NCBI GenBank assembly: GCA_045649685.1
Contig: JAZRQJ010000012.1
Span: 22,095-86,094 of the forward strand
Direction: 5' to 3'
Source: RUG12519 sp045649685
GTDB taxonomy: Bacteria; Bacillota; Clostridia; Oscillospirales; Ruminococcaceae
DNA: 64,000 bases
Shown here: piece by piece, positions 1 to 9,124 of the stretch
How positions within the stretch are numbered: position 1 is the stretch's first letter
How the letters are laid out: each line of letters begins with the position of its first letter
Translations under genes and position numbers: made by a program
The notes under the pieces: model-generated
Told to the model about the DNA's origin: nothing
Database searches by the model: none
The model's input: only the letters and a program-made list of their open reading frames with translations

Positions 1-854
1 CTTTTTTGATTTGCCAAAGCGTACGCCATATCAATTAATTCCTCTTTACTATAAAAATCCAATATCAGTTTACCTTTTCCTTCAGAGGTAACCTCAATTT
101 TCACGTTTCTGCCTAACTCATCTTGCATAGAAATCTCTAATTCTTTATAAATATTATCCTTAACAAACTTTTTCTTTTCAGTTTTTACCTTTCGTTTGTT
201 AGAATTACCCAATCTTTCTAATTCTCTAACACTCATTCCTTTAGATATTGCCTTTGAAGCAACATTTTTTATTGTTTCTTCATCTCCTAAAGAAAGAAGC
301 GCTCTACCTTGTCCGCCAGATAAATTTCCATGTTCAAGTTCTACAATTACTTCTTCAGGCAAACTCAACAGTCGTATAGCGTTTGCAATTGCACTTCTAG
401 ACTTTCCTACCCTTTTTGAAACTTCATCTTGTGTCAATTTGTGTTCATCCATAAGCGTTAAATAGCCCTTGGCTTCTTCTATAGGATTCAAATTTTCCCT
501 CTGCAAATTTTCAATTAGAGCTATTTCCATAGTTTGTTTATCGTCAACATCTTTTATTATTATTGGAACCTCTTTTAAACCAGCCATTCTCGAAGCTCTC
601 CATCGACGCTCACCTGCTATAATCTGATATCTCCCCTCCAACAACGGTCTAACAACAATGGGCTGTATGATTCCATGTTCTCTTATAGAATCCGCCAACG
701 AAGCCATTGCTTCTTCATCAAACTTATGCCTAGGCTGCTCTTTGTTAGGTTCAACATCTAATATGTTAACAATAACTGTGCTGTGAGTTTCTTCAATATT
801 GTCTTGAAATAATGCGTCCAATCCTTTCCCTAGTCCACTTTTTCTAGCCAACAC
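1..854 (-). CDS. parB: ParB chromosome-partitioning protein (3' end outside window)
   Basis: Centromere-binding CTPase that loads on parS and works with ParA to segregate the origin. Translation of the minus strand gives a GLGKGLDALF N-terminus, a ParB/Srx CTP-binding motif (GERRWRAS) and a helix-turn-helix with GKSRSAIANAIRLL. The Arg in GKSRS is the parS-type residue, where the Noc paralogue at 1884-2699 has Gln (GKAQST). The reading frame starts at a GTG (or the adjacent TTG) inside the last codons of parA, so the two genes overlap by about 11 bases and are translationally coupled. AAGGGATGG upstream can serve as ribosome binding site. The C-terminal dimerisation domain runs off the left edge of the window, so the length cannot be judged. 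The identity is secure from both motifs and context. Confidence 0.93.
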   Translation of the reverse strand, partial: MLARKSGLGKGLDALFQDNIEETHSTVIVNILDVEPNKEQPRHKFDEEAMASLADSIREHGIIQPIVVRPLLEGRYQIIAGERRWRASRMAGLKEVPIIIKDVDDKQTMEIALIENLQRENLNPIEEAKGYLTLMDEHKLTQDEVSKRVGKSRSAIANAIRLLSLPEEVIVELEHGNLSGGQGRALLSLGDEETIKNVASKAISKGMSVRELERLGNSNKRKVKTEKKKFVKDNIYKELEISMQDELGRNVKIEVTSEGKGKLILDFYSKEELIDMAYALANQK

Positions 855-1635
855 CAACCATTCCTTTCTGTTTTTTATGTTTTTTCAATATTTCCTTTGC
901 TAAATCCTTATATGCTTTTGCACCTTTAGAATGCTTATCATAATATGCAACCGGTTCACCGTAACTAGGAGCTTCAGACAATCGGACATTTTTGGGTATT
1001 ACCGACTTATAAACTTTCTTTTCAAAATATTTTTTTACTTCTCCAACTACCTGCATAGTCAACTTCAATCTACTATCATACATCGTAAACAAAACACCTT
1101 CAATATCTAACAGTGGGTTATATAATTTTTTGACTTGCCTTACAGTAGACACGAGTTGAGACAATCCTTCTAGCGCATAATATTCGCACTGAATAGGAAT
1201 CAATATCGAATCACTAGCAGTTAAAGCGTTTAGTGTTAATATTCCTAACGAAGGTGGACAATCTATAAATATATAGTCATATTTTTCCTTAATGCTTGAA
1301 AGTGCATACTTCAACAAAAAAGTTCGCTCTTTTAATTCAACCATTTCAATTTCTGCACCCGCCAATTCAATTCCAGAAGGCAAAACATCTACATTTTTAA
1401 AATCAGTTTTAACAATAATAGAATCTACAGGTTGATTATCAATAAGCACATCATAAATAGATCCTTTAACCTGCTTTTTTAATATACCCATTCCACTGGT
1501 CGAATTTCCTTGAGGATCAAGATCAACAAGCAATGTTTTCTTTTTTTCCAAACCAACAGCAGCAGTCAAATTAACAGACGTTGTGGTTTTGCCGACTCCT
1601 CCTTTTTGGTTAACTATAGAAATAATTCTACCCAA
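844..1635 (-). CDS. parA: ParA/Soj chromosome-partitioning ATPase
   Basis: Deviant Walker-A ATPase that binds DNA non-specifically and drives ParB-parS segregation; in spore formers it also touches DnaA. The sequence shows the KGGVGKTTT Walker A with the signature lysine near residue 10, DCPPSLG (Walker B region), and an SEAPSYGEP C-terminal motif. I chose the TTG at 1633-1635 because GGAAGGTGA lies 5-7 bases upstream and the protein then begins GRIISIVNQKGG, as in Soj orthologues; the longer frame back to 1704 adds 23 unconserved residues. With this start the protein has 263 residues, normal for the family. It is co-transcribed with parB, which it overlaps, and the parS sites lie directly upstream. 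Confidence 0.94.
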   Translation of the reverse strand: MGRIISIVNQKGGVGKTTTSVNLTAAVGLEKKKTLLVDLDPQGNSTSGMGILKKQVKGSIYDVLIDNQPVDSIIVKTDFKNVDVLPSGIELAGAEIEMVELKERTFLLKYALSSIKEKYDYIFIDCPPSLGILTLNALTASDSILIPIQCEYYALEGLSQLVSTVRQVKKLYNPLLDIEGVLFTMYDSRLKLTMQVVGEVKKYFEKKVYKSVIPKNVRLSEAPSYGEPVAYYDKHSKGAKAYKDLAKEILKKHKKQKGMVGVG

Positions 1636-1770
1636 AATATCACCTTCCAGCAAACTAAAAATTAATACATATTTCCAATTAAATTTAATTATACCACATA
1701 TCATTTTTTATTCAATATTTTTAACGCTTCAAATTTGATATTATGTCGTTTTTCTACATATTACAAGTAA

Positions 1771-1786
1771 TGTTTCACGTGAAACA
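1771..1786. promoter_or_regulatory. parS site 1
   Basis: Perfect 16-bp match to the bacterial parS palindrome, TGTTTCACGTGAAACA, between parA and noc. ParB is known to nucleate here and spread. It is 57 bp from the second copy. Confidence 0.96.
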
Positions 1787-1820
1787 CTAAAAATTAAGAT
1801 TGTTTGTTTATATAAAAAAG

Positions 1821-1850
1821 TAAGTAATGTTTCACGTGAAACATTACTTA
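1821..1850. promoter_or_regulatory. parS site 2 in an extended 30-bp perfect palindrome
   Basis: The 16-bp parS core occupies 1828-1843 and is identical to site 1. Here the dyad symmetry continues for seven more bases on each side (TAAGTAA / TTACTTA), giving a perfect 30-bp inverted repeat. Two parS sites so close to parAB mark this as a primary centromere cluster next to the origin. Confidence 0.95.
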
Positions 1851-1883
1851 CAAATTAATAATTTAAGCAAATCAACAACTATT

Positions 1884-2699
1884 TTATTTTGTAAAAGCGT
1901 TTGGGATTTTAACTGTATATTGTATATATTCTTCGCTGTCTTCTCTTTTTATTTTTGCCATAATCCCAGCCTTGTGCATTGTTTTAACAGCTTTATCTAT
2001 TGTATTAAAAAAAATTCGCACATCTTTGATAACAGGGATAAATTTGGGTGTTGGTTCTTTAGTTTCCTGCTGCAAAAAATCATTAATATAGTCTTCGGTC
2101 TGTTTAACATTTAATCGCTTGCTTGTTATATAATGTATGGCCTTATCCACAGATTGATCGTCAGGTAATTTCAACAAAGCCCTCGCATGCCTCTCAGTTA
2201 GCCCATTGTTTAACATTTTAAGTCTTTGATTTTCATTAAATTTCAGCAATCGTATCTTATTTGCAATTGTCGATTGAGCCTTGCCGAGTTTTGTTGCAGC
2301 TTCTTCTTGTGTAACATTCCACTTTTCAATCAATTTGCTAATTGCAACCGCTTCTTCAAAATAATTCAAATCTTTTCTTTGTATATTTTCAATTAAAGCA
2401 AAAATTGCAGATTGAGCTGAATCTGTTTTTAAAACAATACAAGGCACTTCATTTTTCCCTGCAAGCTTTGCTGCTTTTAGTCTGCGTTCCCCAGAAACCA
2501 ACTCATATTTATTTTTAGAATTAACTCTAACAGTTAGCGGCTGCAAAATCCCATTATACTTAATACTTTCTGCCAAATTTTCTAAATCTTGCGATTCAAA
2601 AATTGTTCTAGGTTGTGCCGGGTTTGCGAATATATCACTTATTGACAATAAAACAACATGATTTATAGCTTTTTCTTTGGTAAAAAGTTTCATATTCAT
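1884..2699 (-). CDS. noc: Noc, nucleoid occlusion ParB paralogue
   Basis: ParB-fold DNA-binding protein that in Bacillus binds NBS sites, associates with membrane and blocks FtsZ assembly over DNA. Visible features: QPRTIF near residue 30, the GERRLKAAK CTP-binding motif, and the helix-turn-helix GKAQSTIANKIRLLK followed by LTERHARALL and LNVKQTED, all of which follow Bacillus Noc rather than Spo0J. The Gln and Lys in GKAQST..NK are the residues known to switch specificity from parS to NBS. The position between parA and rsmG is the conserved noc position. The N-terminal region before the ParB fold is shorter than in Bacillus, so the usual amphipathic membrane helix is not obvious. AAAGGA precedes the ATG. 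No consensus NBS (ATTTCCCGGGAAAT) was found in this window. Confidence 0.88.
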   Translation of the reverse strand: MNMKLFTKEKAINHVVLLSISDIFANPAQPRTIFESQDLENLAESIKYNGILQPLTVRVNSKNKYELVSGERRLKAAKLAGKNEVPCIVLKTDSAQSAIFALIENIQRKDLNYFEEAVAISKLIEKWNVTQEEAATKLGKAQSTIANKIRLLKFNENQRLKMLNNGLTERHARALLKLPDDQSVDKAIHYITSKRLNVKQTEDYINDFLQQETKEPTPKFIPVIKDVRIFFNTIDKAVKTMHKAGIMAKIKREDSEEYIQYTVKIPNAFTK

Positions 2700-2844
2700 A
2701 TTATCCTTTCTTTAATGATATAAAAACCAGGTTTTTCAAACACAAACAAATTATTTTTTCATGTTTAAAGTATATCAAAAGAAAGATAATATATCCAGAA
2801 TTTTTCATCGCAATTTTCGACTACAGTTAAAAATTTCAGACAAA

Positions 2845-3555
2845 TCAAATAGGATTTTTTGAGATTTTACCAGAATTCCTAGGATATTTTGTCGGAGTAT
2901 GCGATATTTTTTTTATTAAAATTATAGTTCTAGTGCTTGAATCTGGCAATTTAAAATTTTTAATTTCTTCTATTTTTCCACCCAAAATACTAATAGCTTT
3001 TTTAGCATCTTCTATTTCAGAGTTATATTCCAATCCCTTCATAGCAATAAAAAAACCATCAATTTTAACAAGAGGCAAACAATATTCGGCCAATTTGTTT
3101 AGTGGAGCAACAGCTCTGGCAGTAACATATTCAAACTGTTCCCTATATTCATTTTTTCTACCCAATTCTTCCGCTCGACCATGAACAGTCCTTATATTAA
3201 GATTAAAATGGTCAGAAACACGCTGTAAAAAACCAACTCTTTTTCTTAAACTATCTATTTGTGTTACATTAATATCTTTTCTAACAATAGCTATTGGTGT
3301 AGAAGGAAAACCCGCACCTGTCCCAATATCTGCCAAGCTAGAGTTTTTCTCCAAATCAATTGTCTTCAAAACCAACAAACTATCAATTAAATGCTTATAA
3401 ACTATTTGATCTGGCTCCGTTATTGCAGTCAAATTAAATTTTTCATTCCACTCAATCAAAATCTGAGAAAACTCATCCAAACAATTAATTTGATCACTTG
3501 TTAATTCGATATTATATTTTAAACATTCTTGCCTTAATAAATTTTTATCTATCAT
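2845..3555 (-). CDS. rsmG: RsmG 16S rRNA (guanine527-N7)-methyltransferase
   Basis: SAM-dependent methyltransferase that makes m7G527 in the 530 loop of 16S rRNA; loss gives low-level streptomycin resistance in other species. The SAM motif reads LADIGTGAGFPSTP near residue 70, followed by VTQIDSLRKRVGFL and the VTARAVAPL stretch typical of GidB. At 236 residues it is normal length. The ATG abuts the stop codon of mnmG directly, with GAGGTG inside the end of mnmG serving as ribosome binding site, so translation is probably coupled. Confidence 0.95.
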   Translation of the reverse strand: MIDKNLLRQECLKYNIELTSDQINCLDEFSQILIEWNEKFNLTAITEPDQIVYKHLIDSLLVLKTIDLEKNSSLADIGTGAGFPSTPIAIVRKDINVTQIDSLRKRVGFLQRVSDHFNLNIRTVHGRAEELGRKNEYREQFEYVTARAVAPLNKLAEYCLPLVKIDGFFIAMKGLEYNSEIEDAKKAISILGGKIEEIKNFKLPDSSTRTIILIKKISHTPTKYPRNSGKISKNPI

Positions 3556-5433
3556 CTATAAAACACCTCGTTGTTTTAACCAAATGTTTAAAACCGCAAT
3601 ATCAGCAGGGTTAACCCCAGATATTCGAGAAGCTTGTCCTAAATTCATCGGCTTTACTTTGTTTAGCTTTTCTCTTGCTTCCAAGCGCAATCCATCAACA
3701 CAACTATAATCCACATCTGCGGGCAATTTTTTAATTTCTAATTTTCTCATAGTATTAACTTTTTGCTGTTGTTTTTTTATATACCCTTCATATTTTAAAC
3801 TAATTTCAACCTGTTCTTTAACTTCCAAAGGTAAATCTTCTGGCATATTTTCATCATATTTTTCCAAGACGCTATAGCCGAGCTGCGGACGTTTAATTAA
3901 TTCTCCCATCTTCTGAGCCTGCTTTAATTCAGAGGTTCCTCTAGAAACAAATTCCTCATTTAATTCTTTAGAAGGTTTAATTGTAACATTAAAAATTCTG
4001 CTTTTTTCTTGTTTTATTTTTTCCTGTTTTTCTAAAAACACATCATATTGTTCCTTGCCAATTAGCCCTATTTCATATCCCAAAGGAGTTAATCTTTCAT
4101 CAGCATTATCCTGTCTTAATAGCAATCTATATTCACTTCTTGCCGTCATCATCCTGTAGGGATCTGTGCAGCCCTTAGTAACCAAATCATAAATTAAAGT
4201 TCCAATGTAAGAAGAAGCTCTGTCTAAAATGAATTCAGACTTGCCTTGGATTTTTCTAACAGCATTTATACCAGCAACCAATCCCTGAGCAGCAGCCTCT
4301 TCATATCCCGAAGTACCATTAAACTGACCAGCTCCATATAAACCACTAATTTTTTTATATTCCAAAGTAGGATAAAGAAAAACAGGATCACAACAATCAT
4401 ATTCTATTGCATATGCATTTCTCATTATTTCAACATTTTCTAAACCCTCAATTGTCCTTAAAAATTGAATCTGAACATCCTCTGGAAGCGACGAAGACAT
4501 TCCTTGTAAATATATTTCTTGGGTTTCTAACCCTACTGGTTCAACGAACAACTGATGGCGAGGCTTATCGGCAAACCTTACAATTTTATCCTCTATGGAC
4601 GGGCAATAACGTGGCCCAATCCCCTCAATAACTCCACTATATAAAGGCGATCTATGTAAATTATTTCTAATAACCTCATGTGTTTTTTCATTCGTGTATG
4701 CAACAAAACATTTTATTTTATTTTCAAGCTGCAACTTGTTTGAAAAAGAAAAAGGTGTAATATAGTCATCACCATTTTGTACTTCTAACTTATCAAAATC
4801 TATGCTGCGCCGATTTACTCTGGCCGGTGTTCCAGTTTTAAAACGACGTAACGGCATTCCCAATTTTCTTAAGCAATCAGACAATCCTCTAGCGCCAGGT
4901 GAACCATCAGGTCCCCCATAATATGAAGATTGCCCAACAAATATTTTGCCTTCCAAATACGTTCCCGAGCAAATTATAACTGCCTTAGTCTTTATAACGG
5001 CCCCCAACTTAGTAACCACACTATCAACACAGCCACCGCTAACTCTTATTTCAACAATCTCATCCTGCTTAACATACAAATTATCCTGTTTTTCCAAAAC
5101 GTTTTTCATATATGTATGATAGCTACTTCTATCAATTTGAGCACGCAAACTATGAACAGCCGGTCCTTTTCCACGGTTCAAAATTCTACTTTGCAACATA
5201 TTTGCATCTGCTGCTTTTCCCATTTCTCCGCCCAAAGCATCTACTTCTCTAACCAAATGTCCTTTAGCTGTTCCCCCAATAGAAGGATTGCACGGCATAT
5301 TTGCTATTTGATCTAGAGACATGGTGAGCAAAATAGTTTTACATCCCAATCTTGCCGAAGCCAACGCCGCCTCAACTCCTGCATGACCAGCTCCAACAAC
5401 AGCCACTTCCATCTCTTCCAATAAATATTCCAT
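3556..5433 (-). CDS. mnmG: MnmG (GidA) tRNA uridine-34 carboxymethylaminomethyl enzyme
   Basis: FAD-dependent partner of MnmE that installs (carboxymethyl)aminomethyl groups on wobble U34 of several tRNAs. The N-terminus has the dinucleotide-binding motif VVGAGHAGVEAALAS, then PCNPSIGGTAKGHL, GTYLEGKI and YCPSIEDKI, and a C-terminal helical MnmE-binding region ending near SGVNPADIAVL. The frame opens at 5448, but the ATG at 5433 has GGAG nine bases upstream and gives the usual short leader; length is then 625 residues. It sits between mnmE and rsmG in conserved order. A paired DnaA-box-like inverted repeat lies in the gap before its start. Confidence 0.95.
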   Translation of the reverse strand: MEYLLEEMEVAVVGAGHAGVEAALASARLGCKTILLTMSLDQIANMPCNPSIGGTAKGHLVREVDALGGEMGKAADANMLQSRILNRGKGPAVHSLRAQIDRSSYHTYMKNVLEKQDNLYVKQDEIVEIRVSGGCVDSVVTKLGAVIKTKAVIICSGTYLEGKIFVGQSSYYGGPDGSPGARGLSDCLRKLGMPLRRFKTGTPARVNRRSIDFDKLEVQNGDDYITPFSFSNKLQLENKIKCFVAYTNEKTHEVIRNNLHRSPLYSGVIEGIGPRYCPSIEDKIVRFADKPRHQLFVEPVGLETQEIYLQGMSSSLPEDVQIQFLRTIEGLENVEIMRNAYAIEYDCCDPVFLYPTLEYKKISGLYGAGQFNGTSGYEEAAAQGLVAGINAVRKIQGKSEFILDRASSYIGTLIYDLVTKGCTDPYRMMTARSEYRLLLRQDNADERLTPLGYEIGLIGKEQYDVFLEKQEKIKQEKSRIFNVTIKPSKELNEEFVSRGTSELKQAQKMGELIKRPQLGYSVLEKYDENMPEDLPLEVKEQVEISLKYEGYIKKQQQKVNTMRKLEIKKLPADVDYSCVDGLRLEAREKLNKVKPMNLGQASRISGVNPADIAVLNIWLKQRGVL

Positions 5434-5467
5434 TACATTTTTCTCCATTTTTCAATATTTGACATAT

Positions 5468-5503
5468 AGTTTTCAACATCAAGTTAACAAATTGTTGAAA
5501 ACT
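5468..5503. repeat. Inverted pair of DnaA-box-like 9-mers between mnmE and mnmG
   Basis: AGTTTTCAACA (5468-5478) and its exact complement TGTTGAAAACT (5493-5503) form an 11-bp inverted repeat with a 14-base spacer. Each arm contains TTTTCAACA, the same 9-mer repeated between dnaA and dnaN. There is no T-run, so a terminator is less likely than a protein-binding site. It lies just upstream of mnmG. Confidence 0.6.
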
Positions 5504-5512
5504 ACCAAAGCC

Positions 5513-6874
5513 CTATTTACCAACACAAAATTTTGAAAACACCTCATTGACAATATGCTCAGATAAATTTTCTCCAGTCAATTCCAATAAATTATCTATA
5601 GCCGCATCAATAGATATAACAACTGCATCCCAAGTAAACCCAGACTCCATGGCCACAATCGCACTTTTTAGCTCATCTAAAGCTTTCTTAACAGCCAATT
5701 TTTGTCTTTCGTTAAAAAGCAACGGAGCCTCACAATCCAAAGAATTTAATTGTGTCAATGAAATCATCTTATGTTTTAAATTTTCCATAGTCTTTAAATC
5801 TTTGCTAGAAGTTTCAACAACACAATCAAACTGCTCAAAATCAATTGAATTTTCAACAAATCCCAAATCCATCTTGTTAAGAACACATATTTTAGGGATA
5901 TTTTCACAATATTCTAAAACTTCTAACTCACTTGACTGAATTTTTTCAGATCCATCAACAACAAATAAAACCAAATCTGCTTCTTTAATCTTTTCTTTAG
6001 CTCTTTCAACCCCAATTTTTTCAACAACATCATCAGATAGTCTAATCCCGGCAGTATCAAACAAAACAAACATTAATCCATCAATCTGAATAATATTTTC
6101 CACAATATCTCTAGTTGTTCCAGAAATATTTGTAACAATACTCTTTTCCTCACCCGACAAAAAATTCATTATTGTAGATTTACCAACATTAGGTCTGCCA
6201 ACAATTACTGTTTTAACACCATTTTTAATTAAATTACCTAATTTATAGCTGTTCAATAAATTTTCAAGATCATCTTTTACTCGATAAAGATTTTTCTTAA
6301 CATCATCTGAATCCACCAAATCTAAATCCTCATCAGGATAATCCAGCCAAGCTTGTATATGCCCATCAATTTTAGTAATATCGTCACAAATTTGATTTAT
6401 CTTTTTATATAATACACCTTTTTTTGCAGCATTCGCCGCTTTCAAAGACGAAAAAGACTGTGCATTTATTACATCCATAACAGCCTCAGCCTGAGTTAGC
6501 GTCATTTTATCGTTAAGAAAAGCTCTTTTAGTAAACTCCCCACTTTGAGCAGGCCTAGCACCGTTATTATAAAATAGTTCCAACGCACGGTCTATTATTG
6601 CCATTCCCCCATGACAAGACACTTCAACAACATCTTCCCCCGTATAGCTGTTAGGGGCACGAAAAACCAAAGCAACCGCATCATCAATAGATTCATCTCC
6701 GTCAACAATATGTCCATAAGCCGCTCTATATCCATCTAACCCCAATAAAGACTGATTTTTTACTGGAACAAAAACTTTAGAAGCTATTTCGATAGCATTT
6801 TCTCCAGATAATCTTATAACACATATGCCAGCTGGAGCGATGGGCGTAGCAACAGCTGCTATACATTCTTCCAC
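5513..6874 (-). CDS. mnmE: MnmE (TrmE) tRNA-modification GTPase
   Basis: K+-stimulated GTPase that works with MnmG on wobble U34. Visible parts: N-terminal tetrahydrofolate-binding domain (AAVATPIAPAGICVIRLSG), central helical region, inserted G domain with GRPNVGKST (G1), DTAG (G3) and NKMD (G4), and the C-terminal FCVGK in which the Cys is catalytic. I place the start at the GTG at 6874: AGAGGTG lies nine bases upstream and the protein then begins VEECIAAVATP like its orthologues; an upstream GTG at 6886 lacks a convincing site. Length is 453 residues. Confidence 0.95.
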   Translation of the reverse strand: MEECIAAVATPIAPAGICVIRLSGENAIEIASKVFVPVKNQSLLGLDGYRAAYGHIVDGDESIDDAVALVFRAPNSYTGEDVVEVSCHGGMAIIDRALELFYNNGARPAQSGEFTKRAFLNDKMTLTQAEAVMDVINAQSFSSLKAANAAKKGVLYKKINQICDDITKIDGHIQAWLDYPDEDLDLVDSDDVKKNLYRVKDDLENLLNSYKLGNLIKNGVKTVIVGRPNVGKSTIMNFLSGEEKSIVTNISGTTRDIVENIIQIDGLMFVLFDTAGIRLSDDVVEKIGVERAKEKIKEADLVLFVVDGSEKIQSSELEVLEYCENIPKICVLNKMDLGFVENSIDFEQFDCVVETSSKDLKTMENLKHKMISLTQLNSLDCEAPLLFNERQKLAVKKALDELKSAIVAMESGFTWDAVVISIDAAIDNLLELTGENLSEHIVNEVFSKFCVGK

Positions 6875-6946
6875 AACAAAATTCACCTCTCTATAACAAT
6901 AAGGAGAGACATTCCCCGCCCCTCCTCATGTAATTAAAAATTTTCT

Positions 6947-7906
6947 CTATTTCAAATTTATCTTTCCATACTCTGATCGTTCATTTTCAACAGATTTTAA
7001 AAATTCTTTCTCAAAATCATATGTAGATAACTTATAATTCTTACTTTTTTCGCTACTACCTTTGTCATGATTTCTATCATTAAAATTTTTATTTTTGTGA
7101 CTAACCTTTTTTCTTATAGGTTTTTTGAAATCCACATTTTCTCCAGACCATCCTTCTGGATATACAACAACTCTGCGATGAGGATCAACTCCAACAGATT
7201 TAGAATAAACACCATCCAACTTAGAAATATATGAATGAATAATTCGTCTTTCATATGGATTCATAGGTTCTAAAGACACAGTTTTCTTATTATTAATAGC
7301 CTTGTTAGCTATTTTTCTGCTAAGATGTTGGAGTGTTTTCTTTCTGTTTCTTCTAAAGTCCCCACTATCCAATATAACCTTCATATATCTTCCGCCATCA
7401 CGATTAGCAGAAAGAACCACTAAATATTGAATAGCATCCAAAACCTCACCAAATCTTCCAACAACAACAGCAACATTCTCTCCGCTCAATTTAATTTCAA
7501 GATTATTGTTTCCACCAAATTCAATCTCTTTCTTAATCTCGCCAACATTTAAAAGTGACAAAATCGAATCTAAATATTCACAAGCTATAGTCACTTTTTT
7601 TCTCATTTCTTCATCAGGAATATCCTCAATTTTGTGATATTTAATTTCTGAAAAATATTCAGTTTTATCAGAATATTTAGAGTTTGATTCATCTTTCAAA
7701 GAAAATGTATTGTGTTCCTGTTTATCATCATTAACTTCATAACTTACTTCGTATTCTGGCAAATCTTTAAATATGCCAAATAAGACCTTTTTACCTTCTT
7801 TAACCAAACTCACCTTTAATTTAGACTCATCTACGTTTAATTGTTTTGATGCATTTATAATTGCTTGTTTTTCATCTTTTGCAGTTACTTTAATTTTGTT
7901 GGTCAT
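6947..7906 (-). CDS. jag: Jag/KhpB RNA-binding protein
   Basis: SpoIIIJ-associated RNA-binding protein, known in other Bacillota as KhpB, partner of KhpA in RNA binding and cell-elongation control. The first ~50 residues form a Jag_N domain (IKVTAKDEKQAIINASKQL), followed by a low-complexity charged linker, a KH domain in the middle, and a C-terminal R3H domain with LEPMNPYERRIIHSYI. The tail after the R3H is basic and disordered. 319 residues is at the long end of the family because of linker and tail. AGGAGG lies nine bases before the ATG. It follows yidC, as in other Bacillota. Confidence 0.93.
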   Translation of the reverse strand: MTNKIKVTAKDEKQAIINASKQLNVDESKLKVSLVKEGKKVLFGIFKDLPEYEVSYEVNDDKQEHNTFSLKDESNSKYSDKTEYFSEIKYHKIEDIPDEEMRKKVTIACEYLDSILSLLNVGEIKKEIEFGGNNNLEIKLSGENVAVVVGRFGEVLDAIQYLVVLSANRDGGRYMKVILDSGDFRRNRKKTLQHLSRKIANKAINNKKTVSLEPMNPYERRIIHSYISKLDGVYSKSVGVDPHRRVVVYPEGWSGENVDFKKPIRKKVSHKNKNFNDRNHDKGSSEKSKNYKLSTYDFEKEFLKSVENERSEYGKINLK

Positions 7907-8005
7907 TACAAAAAACCTCCTAAATCAATAAACACACACATTTCCCTTATATTTCTACTATCCAAACAAAGCTATTCCACATATCTAATTACAATAAAAC
8001 TAATC

Positions 8006-9001
8006 CTACACTTCATCATCATACATTTCATTTAATTTTTTTCTAGCAAGTGCAATTCTATCCTTATCACTCTGACTTACAACAACTTCACCATCCGAAT
8101 TAACTTTCTTTGGAGGCTTCTTTTTCTTATTTTTTCTAATCTGTTCAAATTCTAAAGTAGCTTCTTCTTTCAGTTTTTTTACATTACAAACCTTATTTAA
8201 AACCAAAACCTGACCTACTTGGAAAACATATCCAATTATCCAGTAAAGAGCAACACCCATAGGAACTGTCAATGTAATCCAACATGAAAAAATTGGCATA
8301 ATAAACATAATTACCTTCATGCTTCCACCGCCAGGCATGTCGGTTGAAACACTGTTAGTTTTCATGCTTATAAACATGGACAAAAAGCTAAGAACCAAAG
8401 CAACTATAGGAACAATAATTGTTATTGAAGATAAATTAGCAACCTCTCCCAAATTAATTCCAAGAAATTCTAAGTTAAAGCCTTTTATTGAATTAACAAC
8501 ATCTTCTCCAAGTTCACTATACTTAGAAGGATTTGACGCCAAGTCATTAATAACATTTAGCTGTATTGCCATAGAACCCGCAGTTCCATTAGATTGCGTA
8601 AATATTTCAACAGCTTTATCAATAACATCATTTCCCAAATGAACAATATGCGTCAACGGACGATAAACAACGTCTATCATTCCAAACAAAACTATCATCG
8701 GAACAAGCGTAGGCAAACAACCTGCTGCCGGATTAATACCATGATCCATATATAGTTTTTGCAATTCTTCATTTTTCTTAGATGGATTTTTTGCATATTT
8801 TTTATTTATATTCTGTATATAGGGCTGAAAAGCACTCATCCTCGCACTAGATTTCTGTTGCTTAATAGCCATAGGAATCAAAACAAGCTTTAATAATATA
8901 GTAAAAATAACTATAGATAAAGCGTAATTCTGAATAACTTGATATATAAACCAAACTATATAACCAAGCGGCATTCCTATCATTTCACCAATTACACCCA
9001 T
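8006..9001 (-). CDS. yidC: YidC/Oxa1/SpoIIIJ membrane protein insertase
   Basis: Inserts small membrane proteins, alone or with SecYEG. Five membrane segments of the Oxa1 core can be seen, starting with a segment at residues ~5-40. The conserved positive residue of the hydrophilic groove is Lys (ILLKLVLIP) instead of Arg; charge is kept. There follows a cytoplasmic helical hairpin with NPAAGCLPTLVPM. There is no lipobox, unlike Bacillus SpoIIIJ, and the C-terminal tail is basic (KKKKPPKK). The ATG at 9001 has GGAGGA six bases upstream; a TTG four codons earlier overlaps that site and is rejected. 331 residues. Confidence 0.94.
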   Translation of the reverse strand: MGVIGEMIGMPLGYIVWFIYQVIQNYALSIVIFTILLKLVLIPMAIKQQKSSARMSAFQPYIQNINKKYAKNPSKKNEELQKLYMDHGINPAAGCLPTLVPMIVLFGMIDVVYRPLTHIVHLGNDVIDKAVEIFTQSNGTAGSMAIQLNVINDLASNPSKYSELGEDVVNSIKGFNLEFLGINLGEVANLSSITIIVPIVALVLSFLSMFISMKTNSVSTDMPGGGSMKVIMFIMPIFSCWITLTVPMGVALYWIIGYVFQVGQVLVLNKVCNVKKLKEEATLEFEQIRKNKKKKPPKKVNSDGEVVVSQSDKDRIALARKKLNEMYDDEV

Positions 9002-9124
9002 ATTTTCCTCCAAACAAAATTTTTCAAATCTAATAAAAAAACAACACCTTCATAAGGTTAGCATATTTTAAAAGCTTTTTCAACCACCCTTGGTGTAGTA
9101 AAAAAGAAGAACTAAAAGCAGATA

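Noticed and set aside
196..465. Plus-strand open frame inside parB
   Set aside because: It is the shadow of a well-supported ParB frame and has no ribosome binding site.
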